From assembly GCF_000372725.1 (NCBI RefSeq), contig NW_005201202.1, positions 175,335-239,334 on the forward strand: DNA of 64,000 nucleotides, given 5' to 3'. The translations under genes were made by a program, and so were the position numbers. Below are positions 41,653 to 52,595 of this stretch, one piece after another. Within the stretch, counting starts at the first letter, position 1; each line of letters begins with the position of its first letter. Origin of the DNA: Emiliania huxleyi CCMP1516 (Eukaryota > Haptophyta > Isochrysidales > Noelaerhabdaceae). Below the pieces are notes generated by a model. It saw only the letters and a program-made list of their open reading frames with translations. It did not search any database and was not told the origin of the DNA.

Positions 41653-42399
41653 TCAGCGTCCCCCAACCGCGTCCAAGCCTCGGCCTACGCACAGTTCCGC
41701 GAGGTTATGCCGGGGTGTGCTGAGTTTAGCGTCCGGGACCGTGCCCTCTGGGGGCGGGGCGGCCTCAAGCTGCGCGATGCCTCCAAACTCGCCGATGGTG
41801 AGGAGCGACTCGGCGGTGGCGTCGCCCTCCGCCTGGGACGCCTGCGCCCCGTCCACCTTGGCCACCCCGCCGACCCGCTGCACCATCCCGTTGACCAGCC
41901 GGTCCTGCGGGTCGTCCTCCGTCGCGGGCCGAAGCTCGGCGCTCATGTAGAGCGTCCGGTCGAAGAGGCCTGGGCACGAGAAGCGGCCATCTGGGCGGAA
42001 CCGTGCTCACGGTTAGGGCGGGCGGGCCGCACCCTTCGGCTTCTCGATCACGACAAACGCCTCGCGCGCTTGCCAGGACCCGCGCTCCTCCGAGTCGGAG
42101 AAGCGGCAGCCGCCGCCGTCGAGGAGCTCGACCGAAAACATCGTCCCGCCGCCCTCCGCCATTTTGAGCAGCAGCGACCACGTCGTGCCCTCAAAGGCCT
42201 GGGCGCCCCGCGTCGGCCGCCGCTGCTCCTCCAGAAAGGCGCGCCGCGATGCCGAGGCATCTGCGCAGCAGCGAGGCGCCGCTGCGCGCAAGACGGCAGG
42301 CGAGCCGTCGGCCGGCACGGCTCGCCTCAGCGGCAACAGCGTCGAGGACACGTGCAGCAGTACGGCGGCCATGGCCGGGAGCAGTAGGGCTGCGGCCAT
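41653..42399 (-). CDS. Unrecognised secreted or organelle-targeted protein
   Basis: Starts with a signal peptide (MAAALLLPAMAAVLLHVSST). A 42-nt intron (41991-42032, GT-AG) joins VVIEKPK-DGRFSCPGLF. The body (AFEGTTWSLLLKMAEGG, MFSVELLDGGG, LYMSAELRPATEDD, NGMVQRVGGVAKVDG) looks like a compact beta-rich domain of about 200 residues but I cannot name it. Its 5' 145 bp, including promoter-proximal DNA and the signal peptide, is duplicated in reverse at 47211-47356 in front of a different ORF. The 42-nt intron is shorter than the others and has no clear target echo. Confidence 0.5.
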
Positions 42400-42470
42400 C
42401 GAGACGTTCGGCCTGTGTGGAATATGGCGTTATCCGGTCTCTAACGCACCGACCCGCTCGTAGGCACCGT
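42325..42470 (-). repeat. Leader block shared with 47211-47356 (inverted copy)
   Basis: About 95 percent identical to the reverse of 47211-47356. It covers the signal-peptide codons and about 70 bp upstream (CTCTAACGCACCGACCCGC). Confidence 0.85.
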
Positions 42471-43487
42471 GCACGCTACCCGGCCGACAGGCACGCGCAG
42501 AAGAATCAGCCAGGCACGAGAGACTGCGAAGAGAGATAGGAAGAGGCAGACTCCCTAGGGTGGGCGACGGCTAGCGCACCACACACCTCTCCTTAAAATC
42601 CCTGTGTGGTGGCGGCGTGCCGTCCTCCCATCCCTCCCTTGGGTTGTCCGTTTTCTTTATTTCTTTTTTCAGTGTATGTGGCTCTTACGTACATTCCCGT
42701 AGTATTTTTGCTTGGGCGGGCCTGATGCTGAAATTCTGCAAAAACCTGGCCGGCCCCTGCGGTGCCCCTACCTACCTACCTACCTACCTATCTTACTTAT
42801 GGTAAACTAAAAAAGAAATCACTCGATCGGTGAAGGTGGGGTACTATACCAACTAGAGTGATGGTTGGTGGTACTCTCCTGCAACCACAATCCTTCTTGT
42901 GACATGGCAGGCCACTCTCAAGCCCTAAAAGCATCAGATCACCCATTTGGGGAGGGTTGACATCGTGATTTCCGCGGAAAATTTCTGTTTTTGAAATTCC
43001 AGCTTGAAGAGAGGGAAACCCCGACGGGAGGGCCCAGACCTACCCTACCTACCCCGGCATCAGGCCCGCCCATGCAAAAATAAACTACACCTGCCTGCGA
43101 CGGGATTTGCCTTCCAAGATCCTGCTCGTGCAGGTGGGGGCCCTGTCCTTCTCCCACCCCTCGTTTTGGCGTGCCCGTTTTATTTATTTATGACGGGGTT
43201 TGCGATGAGGACTGGCGCGTACGGAAGAATTTTACGACGAACTCCCACAACACTAGGCAGGAGGTGGTTTGGCGCCGACGGACCGCGCGACCGCCCTCTC
43301 CACCACCCTCGCCCAGGGATCTACAACGCTGTCTTAAGGTCCGACCTGTGGGCTCCGGCCTGCGCTCGGCACCGGGCACCGCCTCGGTGTACAAAATGCG
43401 CCTGCGGGCGGACCCTCACAGATCACAGATCACAACGCTAGGCACGGGATCCATCCCTCCCCGTTGAGTCTGTTTTCTTTGATTCTT
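42471..43487. repeat. Repeat mosaic without genes
   Basis: Includes the CCGTCCTCCCATCCCTCC repeat (about 42618), the CTCTTACGTACATTCCC motif (about 42684), a (CTAC)n run (42770-42790) and the CCTGCTCGTGCAGG hairpin repeat (about 43120). No coding region is recognised. Confidence 0.5.
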
Positions 43488-43725
43488 TGAGCACTTGAGC
43501 ACTGGATAGGGTCGATTCCGCATGGTACGGGACCCCTCGATCGCCTCGCCCTCCCTCGCTGGTGTGCTCATGGGGGGGGTCATAACTTTCTTTCTTTACT
43601 AGGCGGGAGTGGCGCGCACTGGAGAAGTCAGAAGAAACACCAGCGAGGGAGGGCGAGACGATCGAGGGGCTGTACCACGGTCCACGCGGAATCGACCCTA
43701 TCCAGTGCTCAAGTGCTCAACGGAA
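43488..43725. repeat. Foldback repeat with about 75-bp arms
   Basis: The left arm (about 43488-43562: GGGTCGATTCCGCATGG, CCTCGATCGCCTCGCCC) is mirrored at about 43645-43722. A third copy, in the left-arm orientation, lies at about 45745-45835. The loop contains GGCGCGCACTGG, the core of the common dispersed repeat. Confidence 0.8.
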
Positions 43726-44040
43726 GAAACCACCGTGGACTGCACTCCAAGTGCTCCAAGACCAAGTGCACCGTGACCTCACACGGCGTGCCGTCCACCC
43801 ATTTAGTTAGTTATAAACCCGACCCACTGTGATTGGGCGGGAGCTCTCTATCTCTGCCGTGAAAGAGAGCGATGGGTCGTCCAGAGTATCGACCTCTGGC
43901 TTGTCGGCCAGCCCCACCCACTCTGCGGGCGCCATGAAGTATTCTCTTGACGCGCGAATGTCATGGGTCCATGTAGACGCTTCCGCATCCTCCGTCCGCA
44001 TCGATCGCCCTCCCTACCTACGACTGTACATCAATCAATC

Positions 44041-44160
<120 letters not shown>

Positions 44161-44254
44161 CCCCTCCCCCCCCCCAACAACATACCTTCAAACACTCCCC
44201 CCCTGCCCCCCCCCCCCCGCAAGAGCGAAACGAAACGTCTGCAATGAACGTGTA

Positions 44255-44440
44255 CGTACTTTTAGCTCTCTAACGTGTACGTACGTACTTTTAGCTTACT
44301 GGGAGAAAAGAGAGAGGGGGTTGTGTTCTCTAGGCCCCTAAGGGCCCTACGCGCGGCGTGAGAGCTCGGAAGCGAGCTTTGCACGGCGATCGAGGATGGC
44401 ACGGTTCACCCCCTTCACCGAAGCGATCTCTCTCACGTGT
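44255..44440 (-). repeat. Inverted copy of the 18.16-18.39 kb element end
   Basis: 44322-44440 is the reverse of about 18160-18280, preceded by the TTAGCTTACTGGGAGAAAAG motif shared with 18340-18390. It marks a second, truncated member of the same family. Confidence 0.75.
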
Positions 44441-45718
44441 ACAGTAAAAGACCGCTCGCTAATTGAATAAACGGCCAGGGCCGACGGATCGCGGGGCTCT
44501 CGGCTCGTCGTCGTTGGGCAGTGCATTTAATTCTGTCAAAAATCCAAATGTGGTCCGTGGAGCTTATTGGGCTAGGATCATACGTCCGGGAGGCCCCCCA
44601 TGCGTGCCGTAACGATCGACAGCGATCTGGCTACTCTGTTCACGTTCACACCTCGTAAACCCCCCATAACCCCGATACAGGGGGTACGACTCGCACGAAC
44701 TCTCGATACGGGTGAGGGGCTCCCCAGGGGCTCCCCCCCCGGGCTGTTCACAACTCGATCGCCGGGCATTCGTTTCACTCAGTGTGCTTTCTTTATTTAA
44801 CGCCCCCTCCGTCTGACCGTTCCCCCTCCTACTTCCTCCTCCTCCCCCCCCACCGCCGCCTCCCCCATCACCCCCCTCGCCACCCCCTCCGCCATCGCCT
44901 CCCCCTCCGCCGCGCCCTCCTTCACCGCCTCCTCCTCCGCCGCCTCTGTCGCAGGAGGTAGGGTACGAGGACTCGCGCAATGACCACAGTAACTCGACCT
45001 GCATCGAGTAACTCCGATTCGTAACTCCACCTCTACCCCATAAATAAATAAAACGGACACCTCTACTAGGAGATGGGTAAAAAGGAACAGGTCCCCGCCC
45101 TTGCGATCTTTGTGCAGGGTTCTTTGTGCCCACACCCATCACTATGTTTGTGCCCCCCCAGTTTGTCTCCTCTCTCCCCCTTCAGTGTGAGTGGGCGCCG
45201 AGGAGGCGCCCAAATGCCCCCAGAGTGTGGTGGTCCTAACTGCCCAAACCTGGGGCTAGTTTGAAATGTGTTCCCTTGACTGCCTGCGTCGCGCGGTGCG
45301 CGAGGCAGCTGAAGTAGTCACCCAGATCCCAGTTGCTGCGGCAACACTCCCCGTCGTGCGCGACACCATTCTACTCCAAACCACTCAGATACGAGTTCGC
45401 CTTTGTACTTGTATGGTACCCACAACACTTATGAGATGTCGGACGACGAGACCCGCTCTGCGGATGGGTCAATACAGTCACCCGCGACAACACAACAGGG
45501 CCGCGCACGCGGCCCACTCACCCTTGCTGGACACCTACCTTCGGGTCCAGATGATCATCCCTCTCTTCAACGAGAGGAGAAAGAGACGTCTCTTGAGCCT
45601 ACTGGGGGACCTCGACCACAATTCACGGTCAGATCTCGCCAATCCCCTGCGACACCACGTTGGGACAAGTTGAAATCGTGCCCAAGGGCGGCAGGGTTTT
45701 CAAAAATCTCTCTCACAG

Positions 45719-46648
45719 TCACACACACGGAATACTGTTGCACTGTTGCACTGGGATGGGGTCGATTCCGCATGGTACGGGACCCCTCGATCGTCTCCGC
45801 TCGCCCTCCCTCGCTGGTGTGTTCATTGGGGGGGTCATAACAAACACGGTACAGGATCGAGGTGCACGCTGCGGAAGCAGTGTCGTCCCCCCCTCTCCAT
45901 CGTCTCCCAGAGAGACGTCAGCACAGTGGTGGGCGGCGTTGTTGAGGAACCAGTCGCCATGGTAGTCCTTTGCACCACCGACTGTGTCCCCAAGTTCGAG
46001 TGCCCGCGTGACAGTCGAGCGGCACTGCGAGAGGTGAAGGCCGTTTCGGCGCTGAAGCTCGCCGATGAATATGTCGTCTGGAATGCATGTGGCATTGCTG
46101 CCGTCGAGTTTTGTGTCGAGCCACCGCCCCGCGTAAGGCTGCGCAGTTGAGACGTAGCGGATGGACTCGCGTAGACGTATTTTGGTGTCGCCTGGCTGCC
46201 AGTTGGCTGCCGTGTAGTCGTCGAGGGCGCGCCACTCCTTCTGCAGATCGAACCAGTTCCAGATAGTCTCGATGGCAGCAAGCGCCCGCGCATACGGGCT
46301 TCCTGATTTGCAAGTGCCATCGATGACTGACTCCGGTGTTGGAAGGGACTCAGAAGTGGGGAGGCTGACGCCCTTGGGGTAGAACTCAGAGATCTTGCCG
46401 CCGCGCAAGGTGTAGTAGATGTTGTCGTCGCGCGCGGCTCGGATGGAGGCCACCTCGTCTCGCCTCGAGAGCGCGGCTCTGTACGAGTTGACGGCGGCGT
46501 CTCGTGCACCGTACCCGCCGGAGCGCTCGGCTTCGGCGAGGTCCGGGCTGCAGGCCACAAGCTTTGACCAGCATTTGAGGAGGGAGATGTAGTAGGCCTC
46601 GGCGGGGCCGCGCACGCCCGTGCGGCCCCCACCCGTGTCGTTGGGCAC
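45719..46648 (-). CDS. Orphan 309-residue ORF ending in a dispersed repeat
   Basis: A clean intronless frame: MPNDTGGGRTGVRGPAEA, LAEAERSGGYGARDAAVN, AIETIWNWFDLQKEWRALD, GRWLDTKLDGSNATCIPDD and GDWFLNNAAHHCAD. Composition is that of a real protein, with many Trp and Asp. The last 40 residues are encoded by the repeat at 45745-45835, also found at 43488 and 43645, so the 3' end was acquired or the original C-terminus replaced. No domain is recognised. The lack of introns and repeat-rich surroundings suggest an element-borne gene. Confidence 0.45.
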   Translation of the reverse strand: MPNDTGGGRTGVRGPAEAYYISLLKCWSKLVACSPDLAEAERSGGYGARDAAVNSYRAALSRRDEVASIRAARDDNIYYTLRGGKISEFYPKGVSLPTSESLPTPESVIDGTCKSGSPYARALAAIETIWNWFDLQKEWRALDDYTAANWQPGDTKIRLRESIRYVSTAQPYAGRWLDTKLDGSNATCIPDDIFIGELQRRNGLHLSQCRSTVTRALELGDTVGGAKDYHGDWFLNNAAHHCADVSLGDDGEGGTTLLPQRAPRSCTVFVMTPPMNTPAREGERRRSRGPVPCGIDPIPVQQCNSIPCV

Positions 46649-46669
46649 GCCGACTTAGTGTTGTGTGGG

Positions 46670-47010
46670 AGTTCGTTTTGGTAAAATTCTTCCGTACGCG
46701 CCAGTCCCGTGCCTAGTGTCGTGTGAGAGGCCCTTGTAAAATCGACCGAGTTTGCGTTGAGGAGCGAACCGAGCCGCCGGGTGCCCCCGCAGCGGCCTCG
46801 CTGGGCCAGAAGATCGGCGCCCGCGAGTGCTCCCCTCCGCAGCAGCCTCGCTGGGCCAGAAGATCGGCCCGCGAGGTGGGCTAGCATGAGCCCGATGCGT
46901 CGCAGTGCTCTTGAGGTGCTCTTGCGTTTCGGCGGTAGTGATCTGATCACCCGAATGCCACGTTCGGATCGCTCCTCATCGCAAACCCCGTCAGTCAGCA
47001 GTCCTCCTCG
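46670..47010 (-). repeat. Inverted relative of the 32.85-33.14 kb repeat
   Basis: Shares CAAACTCGGTCGAGC-type sequence, GATCTTCTGGCCCAGCGAGG (twice here) and CTTGCGTTTCGGCGG with the earlier copy in opposite orientation. Ends near TCAGCAGTCCTCCTCGC. Confidence 0.7.
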
Positions 47011-47210
47011 CAAGCAAGAGCGCGTGCTGAAATTCTTCTCCGCGGTCGGGATGTCGGGGGGGTGGGGTGGGTGGGGTGGGCGCCGGAGTGGGAGTGGTGT
47101 GACTGCTCCTGTGGTGGGCGCGACGGCTTCTGAGGAAGCCATCGGATGCTGTGTAATTCTTCCCCGGGGGCCCAAGTTCGTGAGTTAGCAAGCGCGGTGG
47201 CGTGCGCACA

Positions 47211-47356
47211 GTGCCTACGAGCGGGTCGGTGCGTTAGAGACCGAATAGCGCCATCTTCCACACAGGCCGAGCGTCTCGATGGCCGCAGCCCTACTGCTCC
47301 CGGCCATGGCCGCCGTACTGCTGCACGTGTCCTCGACGCTGTTGCCGCTGAGGACC
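47211..47356 (+). repeat. Inverted copy of the 42325-42470 leader block
   Basis: Carries the same signal-peptide codons (MAAALLLPAMAAVLLHVSST) ahead of an unrelated reading frame. Confidence 0.85.
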
Positions 47357-47611
47357 GACGCGATCGACGCCTGCGACTCCCTCCTTGCCTTCCCGGCATC
47401 GTACGCGGACGTGCGCGGAGCCTTGACCGTGTCCATCGGAGTGAACATCGCCCCTACCGACGCACGTAACATGGCGACACGGCCGACGGCCCACTTGTCT
47501 CGGCTCGTTTCGGCGAATTCATTACGTTTCATTCGCGCCTTGTCCCGCCGCTTTCTGGCTGGGATCTTGCGATCGATCGAGTGCTCGGCCGCTCTCCCTC
47601 CTCCTGTCTGA
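47279..47611 (+). CDS. Unrecognised ORF with a captured signal-peptide leader
   Basis: 110 residues. The first 25 equal the N-terminus of the 42399 gene; then the sequence diverges at once (TDAIDACDSLLAFPASYAD, VSIGVNIAPTDARNMATR). The downstream part is moderately protein-like but matches nothing I know. It may be a real small secreted protein that acquired its leader by duplication, or a chance frame behind a copied promoter. Confidence 0.35.
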   Translation: MAAALLLPAMAAVLLHVSSTLLPLRTDAIDACDSLLAFPASYADVRGALTVSIGVNIAPTDARNMATRPTAHLSRLVSANSLRFIRALSRRFLAGILRSIECSAALPPPV

Positions 47612-48613
47612 CCTCCCTGGCTGATGCGCGTTCGCAGACCAGGCGATGGAGGTTGTGGCGGTATCCCGGCATCAAACGCATCATCGGAGAACAGATGGGA
47701 AAGAGCAGGTCGATCGAGGCCAGGTCCCAGGAAGGGAGGAGCAAACTGCACTCGCTCGTCACCAGGAGGGAGGGGCAGCGCGACGAGCGCGCGAGCAGCG
47801 GGAACCCAGTTTCCTGGTGGTTGCCATTGCTTTCACCTCATCGGCCTGCGAGAATCAAAGCACGAGCCGTGCTACCAGCGGAGCACGACATGGAGAAGGC
47901 ATCGCGGCTTTGCACGCCCCCAACATTCCCCTGACAGCAGCGCCCCACGGCGTGGGCTGCGAGGTCACTCGGGGTGACCCAGGGGGCGGCGGGGGAGCAC
48001 TCTCCCGCCGGAGTAGCGGGCGGTCTTCCCGCTACTCGCTCGTATTTTGAGGTGCATCCATGCCCCGCCCACCACCTTCCCGGCAGCTCCACCCCCTCGG
48101 TGACGTCCTCATCTTCTCCCCCCCTGCCCCGCCCCCCCTTCAGGCAAGGCCCTGGCCACCAAAATCGCGCTCTGCGCTCCGGGAACGGGCAGCAGCGCGA
48201 CGCAGAGTTCGACCACGAGAGCGAGCGGCGGCGGCGGCTTAGCACCAACCATGTCAGTGCATGGGCTGGCTGCGTGGCCCCCGCCACCAGACTCCGTCGG
48301 GCTCGCGTCTCCCTGCCCGCTGAGGGGAGCGCAGTGTGTGTGTCTATGTCAGTGTCTGTGTCGGTGTCCCTGTCGGCTCGTGTGTGTCGTGTGTGACTCT
48401 CGCAAGCTCGCCTCCCATCGTCCATCGACCGAGTGCGAGCCATGCAGCGTGATCGCAGTGCCGCTCGCAACGGGTCGTCCAAGGATTCCTCTAGGGCCGA
48501 CGCACGAAAAAAGAAAGCGGTTCTCAAAGGTACACGGGTGATTAAATCCATTAAAAGCGAACGCCGAAGCTGTGGCGCGCCAACCTTGCCCGCCCAACTC
48601 TCCGTCCACCACA
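47612..48613. other. No gene recognised
   Basis: Frames of 100-320 residues occur on both strands but show no domain and overlap one another. A GTGT-rich stretch is at about 48335-48395. It probably includes the promoter of the lactonase gene. Confidence 0.35.
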
Positions 48614-51600
48614 ATGTCCATCCCATTTTCACTCTCCGAGGCGGGCTTCGAGGGATCCAGGTCGCTCGTGAGCGGCCTGCACAACGTGGCCCTGCAGACC
48701 GACAATGGCGGCAGGGCGCCGACCTCCTCCAGTGACGACTCTGACGGAGCAGACGTGGTGCGTGGTGCAGCTGCACGCGCAGAGGCCCCGCTCGCGGCAC
48801 CGCGGCTCACTGATCGGGCCGACTCGCTGCCACAGGTGGAGCAGCGGCCTCAGTTCTCGCCCAGTGCCATGGCGTACCCGTCCCCGCCGCACATGCACGG
48901 CCCGATAGTTGCCGTCAGCTGCTACACGTGCTTCGCGGACCTGGCCCACGGCCCTCGCGGCGTCGAGGCGCAACGGTCGTTCTGGACGTTCCGGCTCAAC
49001 CTGAACGACGGCACTCTCACCCTCCTCTCAGCTGTGCCGAAGGGCTTTGCCCACAACCCGGTGCGCCAGCGGCCTGCGCAAGCCTTCCTTGACAGGCCCA
49101 ACGCCACCCTCACCCGGACCCCGCACCCCAGGCCTTCACTCGGTGCCACCCGAGCCTCAACGTCGTCTACTCGTGCACCGAGTCCGTCCGCCACGAAGGG
49201 CAGGTCCCTCTCCCCCCCCTGGTCCTCTCACGTCCCTCCCCTCCCCTCCCCTCCCTCCCCCTCTCCTCTCTCCCTCTCCTCTCTCCTTCACCTGCTCTGC
49301 TCTCTGCTCCTCCTCGTCCACCCCTGCCCCACCCCTCTCCCCCTCCTCGCTCCTCTCCCCCTCCGCCCTCACAGGTCCTCGCGCTGCAGCTCGACTCGCG
49401 GAGCGGCGAGTTGACCGAGCTCTGCCCGCCCGTCTCTGCTGGCACGGCTGATCGACGTGCCGGCACCCACACGCTAGAAGCATCCGAAGCGCTCTCTCCC
49501 ACATTCCCGCAGGCGGCTGGTCCACCTGCTACCTCACCATCCACAAGTCTGCCCGCCGGCTGCTCCTCGTAAACTACTGGGACTCGACCATCTGCACGCT
49601 CGAGCTGCTCCCGAGCGGCCAGCCCTGCCGCCGCTCCTCGCGCCACCCGCACAGGACACGCCCAGGACACGTTCAGCATGTCCCGTAGGCAAGCTCGGCC
49701 GGCGGCTCTGCGTCTACGACCCGAAGGGAGGGCGCACGATGAAGGCGAAAGCTCGCCGAGATGTAGCCAGCCGAGATCCAGCCGAGATCCAGCCGAGATC
49801 CAGCCGAGCGACAGCCGAGAGACAGCCGAGAGCCAGCCGAGAGACAGCCGAGAGCCAGCCGAGAGACAGCCGAGAGCCAGCCGAGAGCCAGCCGAGAGCC
49901 AGCCGAGAGACAGCCGAGAGACAGCCGAGAGACAGCCGAGAGACAGCCGAGAGACAGCCGAGAGACAGCCGAGAGACAGCCGAGAGACAGCCGAGAGACA
50001 GCCGAGAGACAGCCGAAGGGAGGGCGCGCGATGAGGGCGAGCGCGGCCCCACCAGTTGCGAGCAGTGAATGTTGCAGGAACTGTCCGAGAGCCTTGTCGG
50101 GGCCTCTCTTCAGGCGAGCGCGGACCGGCACGTCAACCACTCGATGAACGACGAGCGCGCGCAGGTGGAGCGACACTACGGCTGCACCTCGGCTGCACCT
50201 CGGCTGCTCCTCGGCTGCACCTCGGCTGCACCTCGGCTGCACCTCGGCTGTTTCTCGCAGGCGGAGCGGCAGAGCGACCCGCACTCGCACGCGATTGTGG
50301 CCGAGCCGGCTGCTGGGACGGACACGTCCGCGACACGTCCAGGACGTGTCCGAGACATGTCCCATAGGTGCTCGAGCCGTCGGCGGGGACGATCGCCTAT
50401 GTGCGGCCAAGTTCGGGCATGGATGTGCTCCGAGACGTGCCCCGCCGCGGACGTGTCGAAATCACGTCCCATAGGTGCCTGACTTGGGCATGGACGTGAT
50501 CCGCCAGTTCCACTTCGACGAGGAGACCGGCGTGGTGACTCCTTGCGGCGTGATTCGTTCGGGCGTCAAGCGCGCCGGGCGAGGGCTCGGGCCGCGATAC
50601 CTGATCTTCGCGAAGGCGTTGCCCACGTGCTACGTCGTCAACGAGCTCTCTTCGCAGGTCCACTCTCTCTCCCGGCCATCCTATCCCGGACACCTCTCGG
50701 CCACCTCCCGGCCACCTCCCGGCCACCTCCCGGACACCTCCCGGACACCTCCCGGCCACCTCCCGGCCACCTCCCGGCCACCTCCCGGCCACCTCCCGGC
50801 CACCTCCCGGCCACCTCCCGGCCACCTCCCGGCCTGCTCGCAGGTCGGCGTCTTCACGTACGACGCAGGGGTGGCCGCCAGCATTGAGAGCGCGTGGGCG
50901 GGCGCCGGATCGGTCGAGGCCAAGCAGGCGGCCGGTGTGCCGTTCATACTCCATTAGCTCTCACTCTTTGACTCACTCTCTGGTCCTTCAAGCAGGCGGC
51001 GGTGTGCGCCGCAGCGGAGCCGACCCTCACCCTGGTGCAGACGGTGGCCACCATCCCCGACGCCTTCCCCGTCGAGATGAACACGCGCGGCCGCGTCGCT
51101 ATTCGCCGACCGGTTGTCCTTTGTGCGTGCTGCACTCATCCGCCGCCACACAACCCCACAGGTGCGGCCGCATCACCATCCACCCATCGGGCGACTTCGT
51201 CGTCACCTCCAACCGAGGCCACGACTCGGTCTGCTATTTATTTATTTATTTATTTATTTATTTATTTCTTTCACCTCCAACCGAGGACTCGATCTGCGTG
51301 CACCGCTTGCACACCTTATCGTCACCGTCACCATTACTCTTCATTGTCATCGCTGCTAGGTTTGCGTGCACCGCGTGCACCGCGACTCGACGCCGCCCGG
51401 CCTGCTCTCGCTCGCCGGCATCTTCCGTAGCCGCGGCGAGGCGCCTCTCTGTGGATGTTGCCGATGATTCGAATCATTGACGAATCAGGCATCTTCCACA
51501 CGCGCGGCGAGACGCCGCGCCACTTCCAGTTCGACCCGTCGGGGCAGTGGCTGCTCGTCGCGAACCAAGACTCCAACACTTGCGCCGTCTTCGCCTTCAA

Positions 51601-51679
51601 CACCGCCACCGGCTGCGTCACCTACACAGGCAACACGTACAAGGTGCCGTCGCCAAACTTTGTGAGCGTGAGAGCGTAG
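48614..51679 (+). CDS. Lactonase-family seven-bladed beta-propeller (6-phosphogluconolactonase type)
   Basis: Resembles the Pfam lactonase family (YbhE-like 6-phosphogluconolactonase and muconate cycloisomerase relatives). The propeller signatures appear in order: GPIVAVSCYTCF, TRCHPSLNVVYSCTE, VLALQLDSRSGELTEL, WSTCYLTIHKSARRLLLVN, QSDPHSHAIV, IAYV-PDLGMDVIRQFHFD, RITIHPSGDFVVTSNRGHDSV and RHFQFDPSGQWLLVANQD. The PHSH and PDLGxD motifs are the family's best marks. Introns by continuity: 49082-49131, 49204-49374, 49442-49512, 49618-49688, a complex one about 49720-50090, 50165-50260, 50297-50367, 50401-50474, 50658-50843, 50938-50995, 51085-51161, 51229-51359 (with a TTTA microsatellite) and 51418-51488. 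The start MSIPFSLSEAGFEG at 48614 is the first sensible ATG. Substrate is unknown. Confidence 0.85.
49618..49688 (+). mobile_element. Family C introner in the lactonase gene, GC donor
   Basis: 71-nt intron. Its start GCCAGCCCTGCCGCCGCTCC echoes the next exon GCAAGCTCGGCCGGCGGCTC. The core ends CAGCATGTCCCGTAG. Confidence 0.7.
49750..50012 (+). repeat. Intronic minisatellite of CAGCCGAGAGA/C units
   Basis: About 23 units of 10-11 bp (AGCCGAGAGAC and AGCCGAGATCC). It is bracketed by two copies of exon-like DNA: CCGAAGGGAGGGCGC at about 49719 and again at 50012, followed by GATGARGGCGA. The array thus lies inside a duplicated target. Confidence 0.9.
50165..50260 (+). repeat. Intronic 11-bp repeat GGCTGCACCTC
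   Basis: About six units inside a 96-nt GT-AG intron. Its start GTGGAGCGACACTACG echoes the next exon GCGGAGCGGCAGAGCG. Confidence 0.8.
50297..50367 (+). mobile_element. Family C introner in the lactonase gene
   Basis: 71-nt intron. Its start GTGGCCGAGCCGGCTGC matches the next exon GTGCTCGAGCCGTCGGC over 24 bases with few changes. The core has repeated GACACGTCC and ends ACATGTCCCATAG. Confidence 0.8.
50401..50474 (+). mobile_element. Family C introner in the lactonase gene
   Basis: 74-nt intron. The start contains TTCGGGCATGGATGTGCTCC, matching the next exon TTGGGCATGGACGTGATCC. The core ends CACGTCCCATAG. Splicing gives AYV-PDLGMDVIRQ. Confidence 0.8.
50658..50843 (+). repeat. Intronic 11-bp repeat CCACCTCCCGG
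   Basis: Twelve or more near-perfect units (about 50698-50832) in a 186-nt GT-AG intron. Confidence 0.92.
51418..51488 (+). mobile_element. Family B introner in the lactonase gene, GC donor
   Basis: 71-nt intron. Its start GCATCTTCCGTAGCCGCGGC is a near copy of the next exon GCATCTTCCACACGCGCGGC, both followed by GAG and CGCC. The core has GAATCATTGACGAATCAG. Confidence 0.85.
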
Positions 51680-52026
51680 CGGCCACGGCGGAGCGAGGCC
51701 GAGGGGGGCGATGTCTTCTGACGCCGCCCTCTCTCTGCCAACTCGCTGCTGCCACTTTTGTCGGATCTCGCTGTAAGGGATCGGGAAAGGAGGGTAACGA
51801 GGGTGTGCTGGGTATTGGGATGGCACGCGCGGCGTTGGCGCGGCTGCGGCCGCCCTGGCCTGAGTGCGTGGGATGGGTGTGGTGGGCTACGTACTACGTT
51901 AACCCCACGCTGCCGCGAAAGCGCCAGGGCAAGGCGCTTGGGGGCGTGCGGAAAAAGTGATTGCGTTTCGTCGCACTCAAAAGGCCCGGAACGACGCCCG
52001 ACTTGTGTGGGCCCCCGATAGCCTCA
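51680..52026. other. Short intergenic stretch
   Basis: Between the lactonase stop and the next ATG; a promoter is expected here. Nothing else is seen. Confidence 0.4.
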
Positions 52027-52595
52027 ATGCTGAAGCTCCTACTCGCGTCGCTCGCCGTGTCCTCCGCGTCCGTCGTCGAGCCCAAGAAGGCCGCGCAGCC
52101 CGCACTTCGACTTCGCGGCGGCGGTGGCCTGGGATCTGCCATTCTCACCATGTCGGCGGCTGCAGCCGGCAGCACCGGCGCCCTTATGTGAGCGCCCGCA
52201 CAGCATTATGGTAGACGAGCCCGCACAGCATTATGATAGACGGTGCTGCACGCGGCTTCGGCCGCACCATCACGGATGCAGTCGCCTGCGCTGTCAACTC
52301 GGTCGCGCCGGCTGGCGGCAGGTACATTGGCAAGGAGGACCTCGCGTCGCTGCTCTGGCTCAACCTGAACCAGTGGCCGGCGGACAAGATGCTGGGCTCG
52401 GCAGTTGTGGGCTGGGCCGTCGGCAAGTTCATCTGCGCGAGGAACGGGCTCGCCAAGGAGTACTGCCAGCTCAATATCGTGCCTATGCTCCTCATGATCC
52501 TCGCGAACGTCATGGGCGGCGGCCCCATGACAGCCAACCTGCTACCCGCATGCTTCACTGCGGCATATGTCTATGTCGGCTTCGTCGAGGACTGA
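52027..52595 (+). CDS. Small membrane protein with a leader, unrecognised
   Basis: Exon 1 (from 52027) encodes a signal-like leader MLKLLLASLAVSSASVVEP, then PALRLRGGGGLGSAIL, to about 52188. The second part (to 52595) reads GFGRTITDAVACAVNSVAP, LASLLWLNLNQWPADKM, MLGSAVVGWAVGKFI and IVPMLLMILANVMGGG, with two or three hydrophobic segments, ending in YVGFVED. The two lie in different frames with an intron between them. It includes a 26-bp tandem duplication (CCGCACAGCATTATG units, about 52194-52240), so its edges are uncertain. It could be a plastid or endomembrane protein. No family is recognised. Confidence 0.5.

Noticed and set aside
50690-50842. Regular CCACCTCCCGG units considered as a CRISPR-like array
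   Set aside because: Units are contiguous without spacers, lie inside an intron of a eukaryotic gene, and no cas genes exist.
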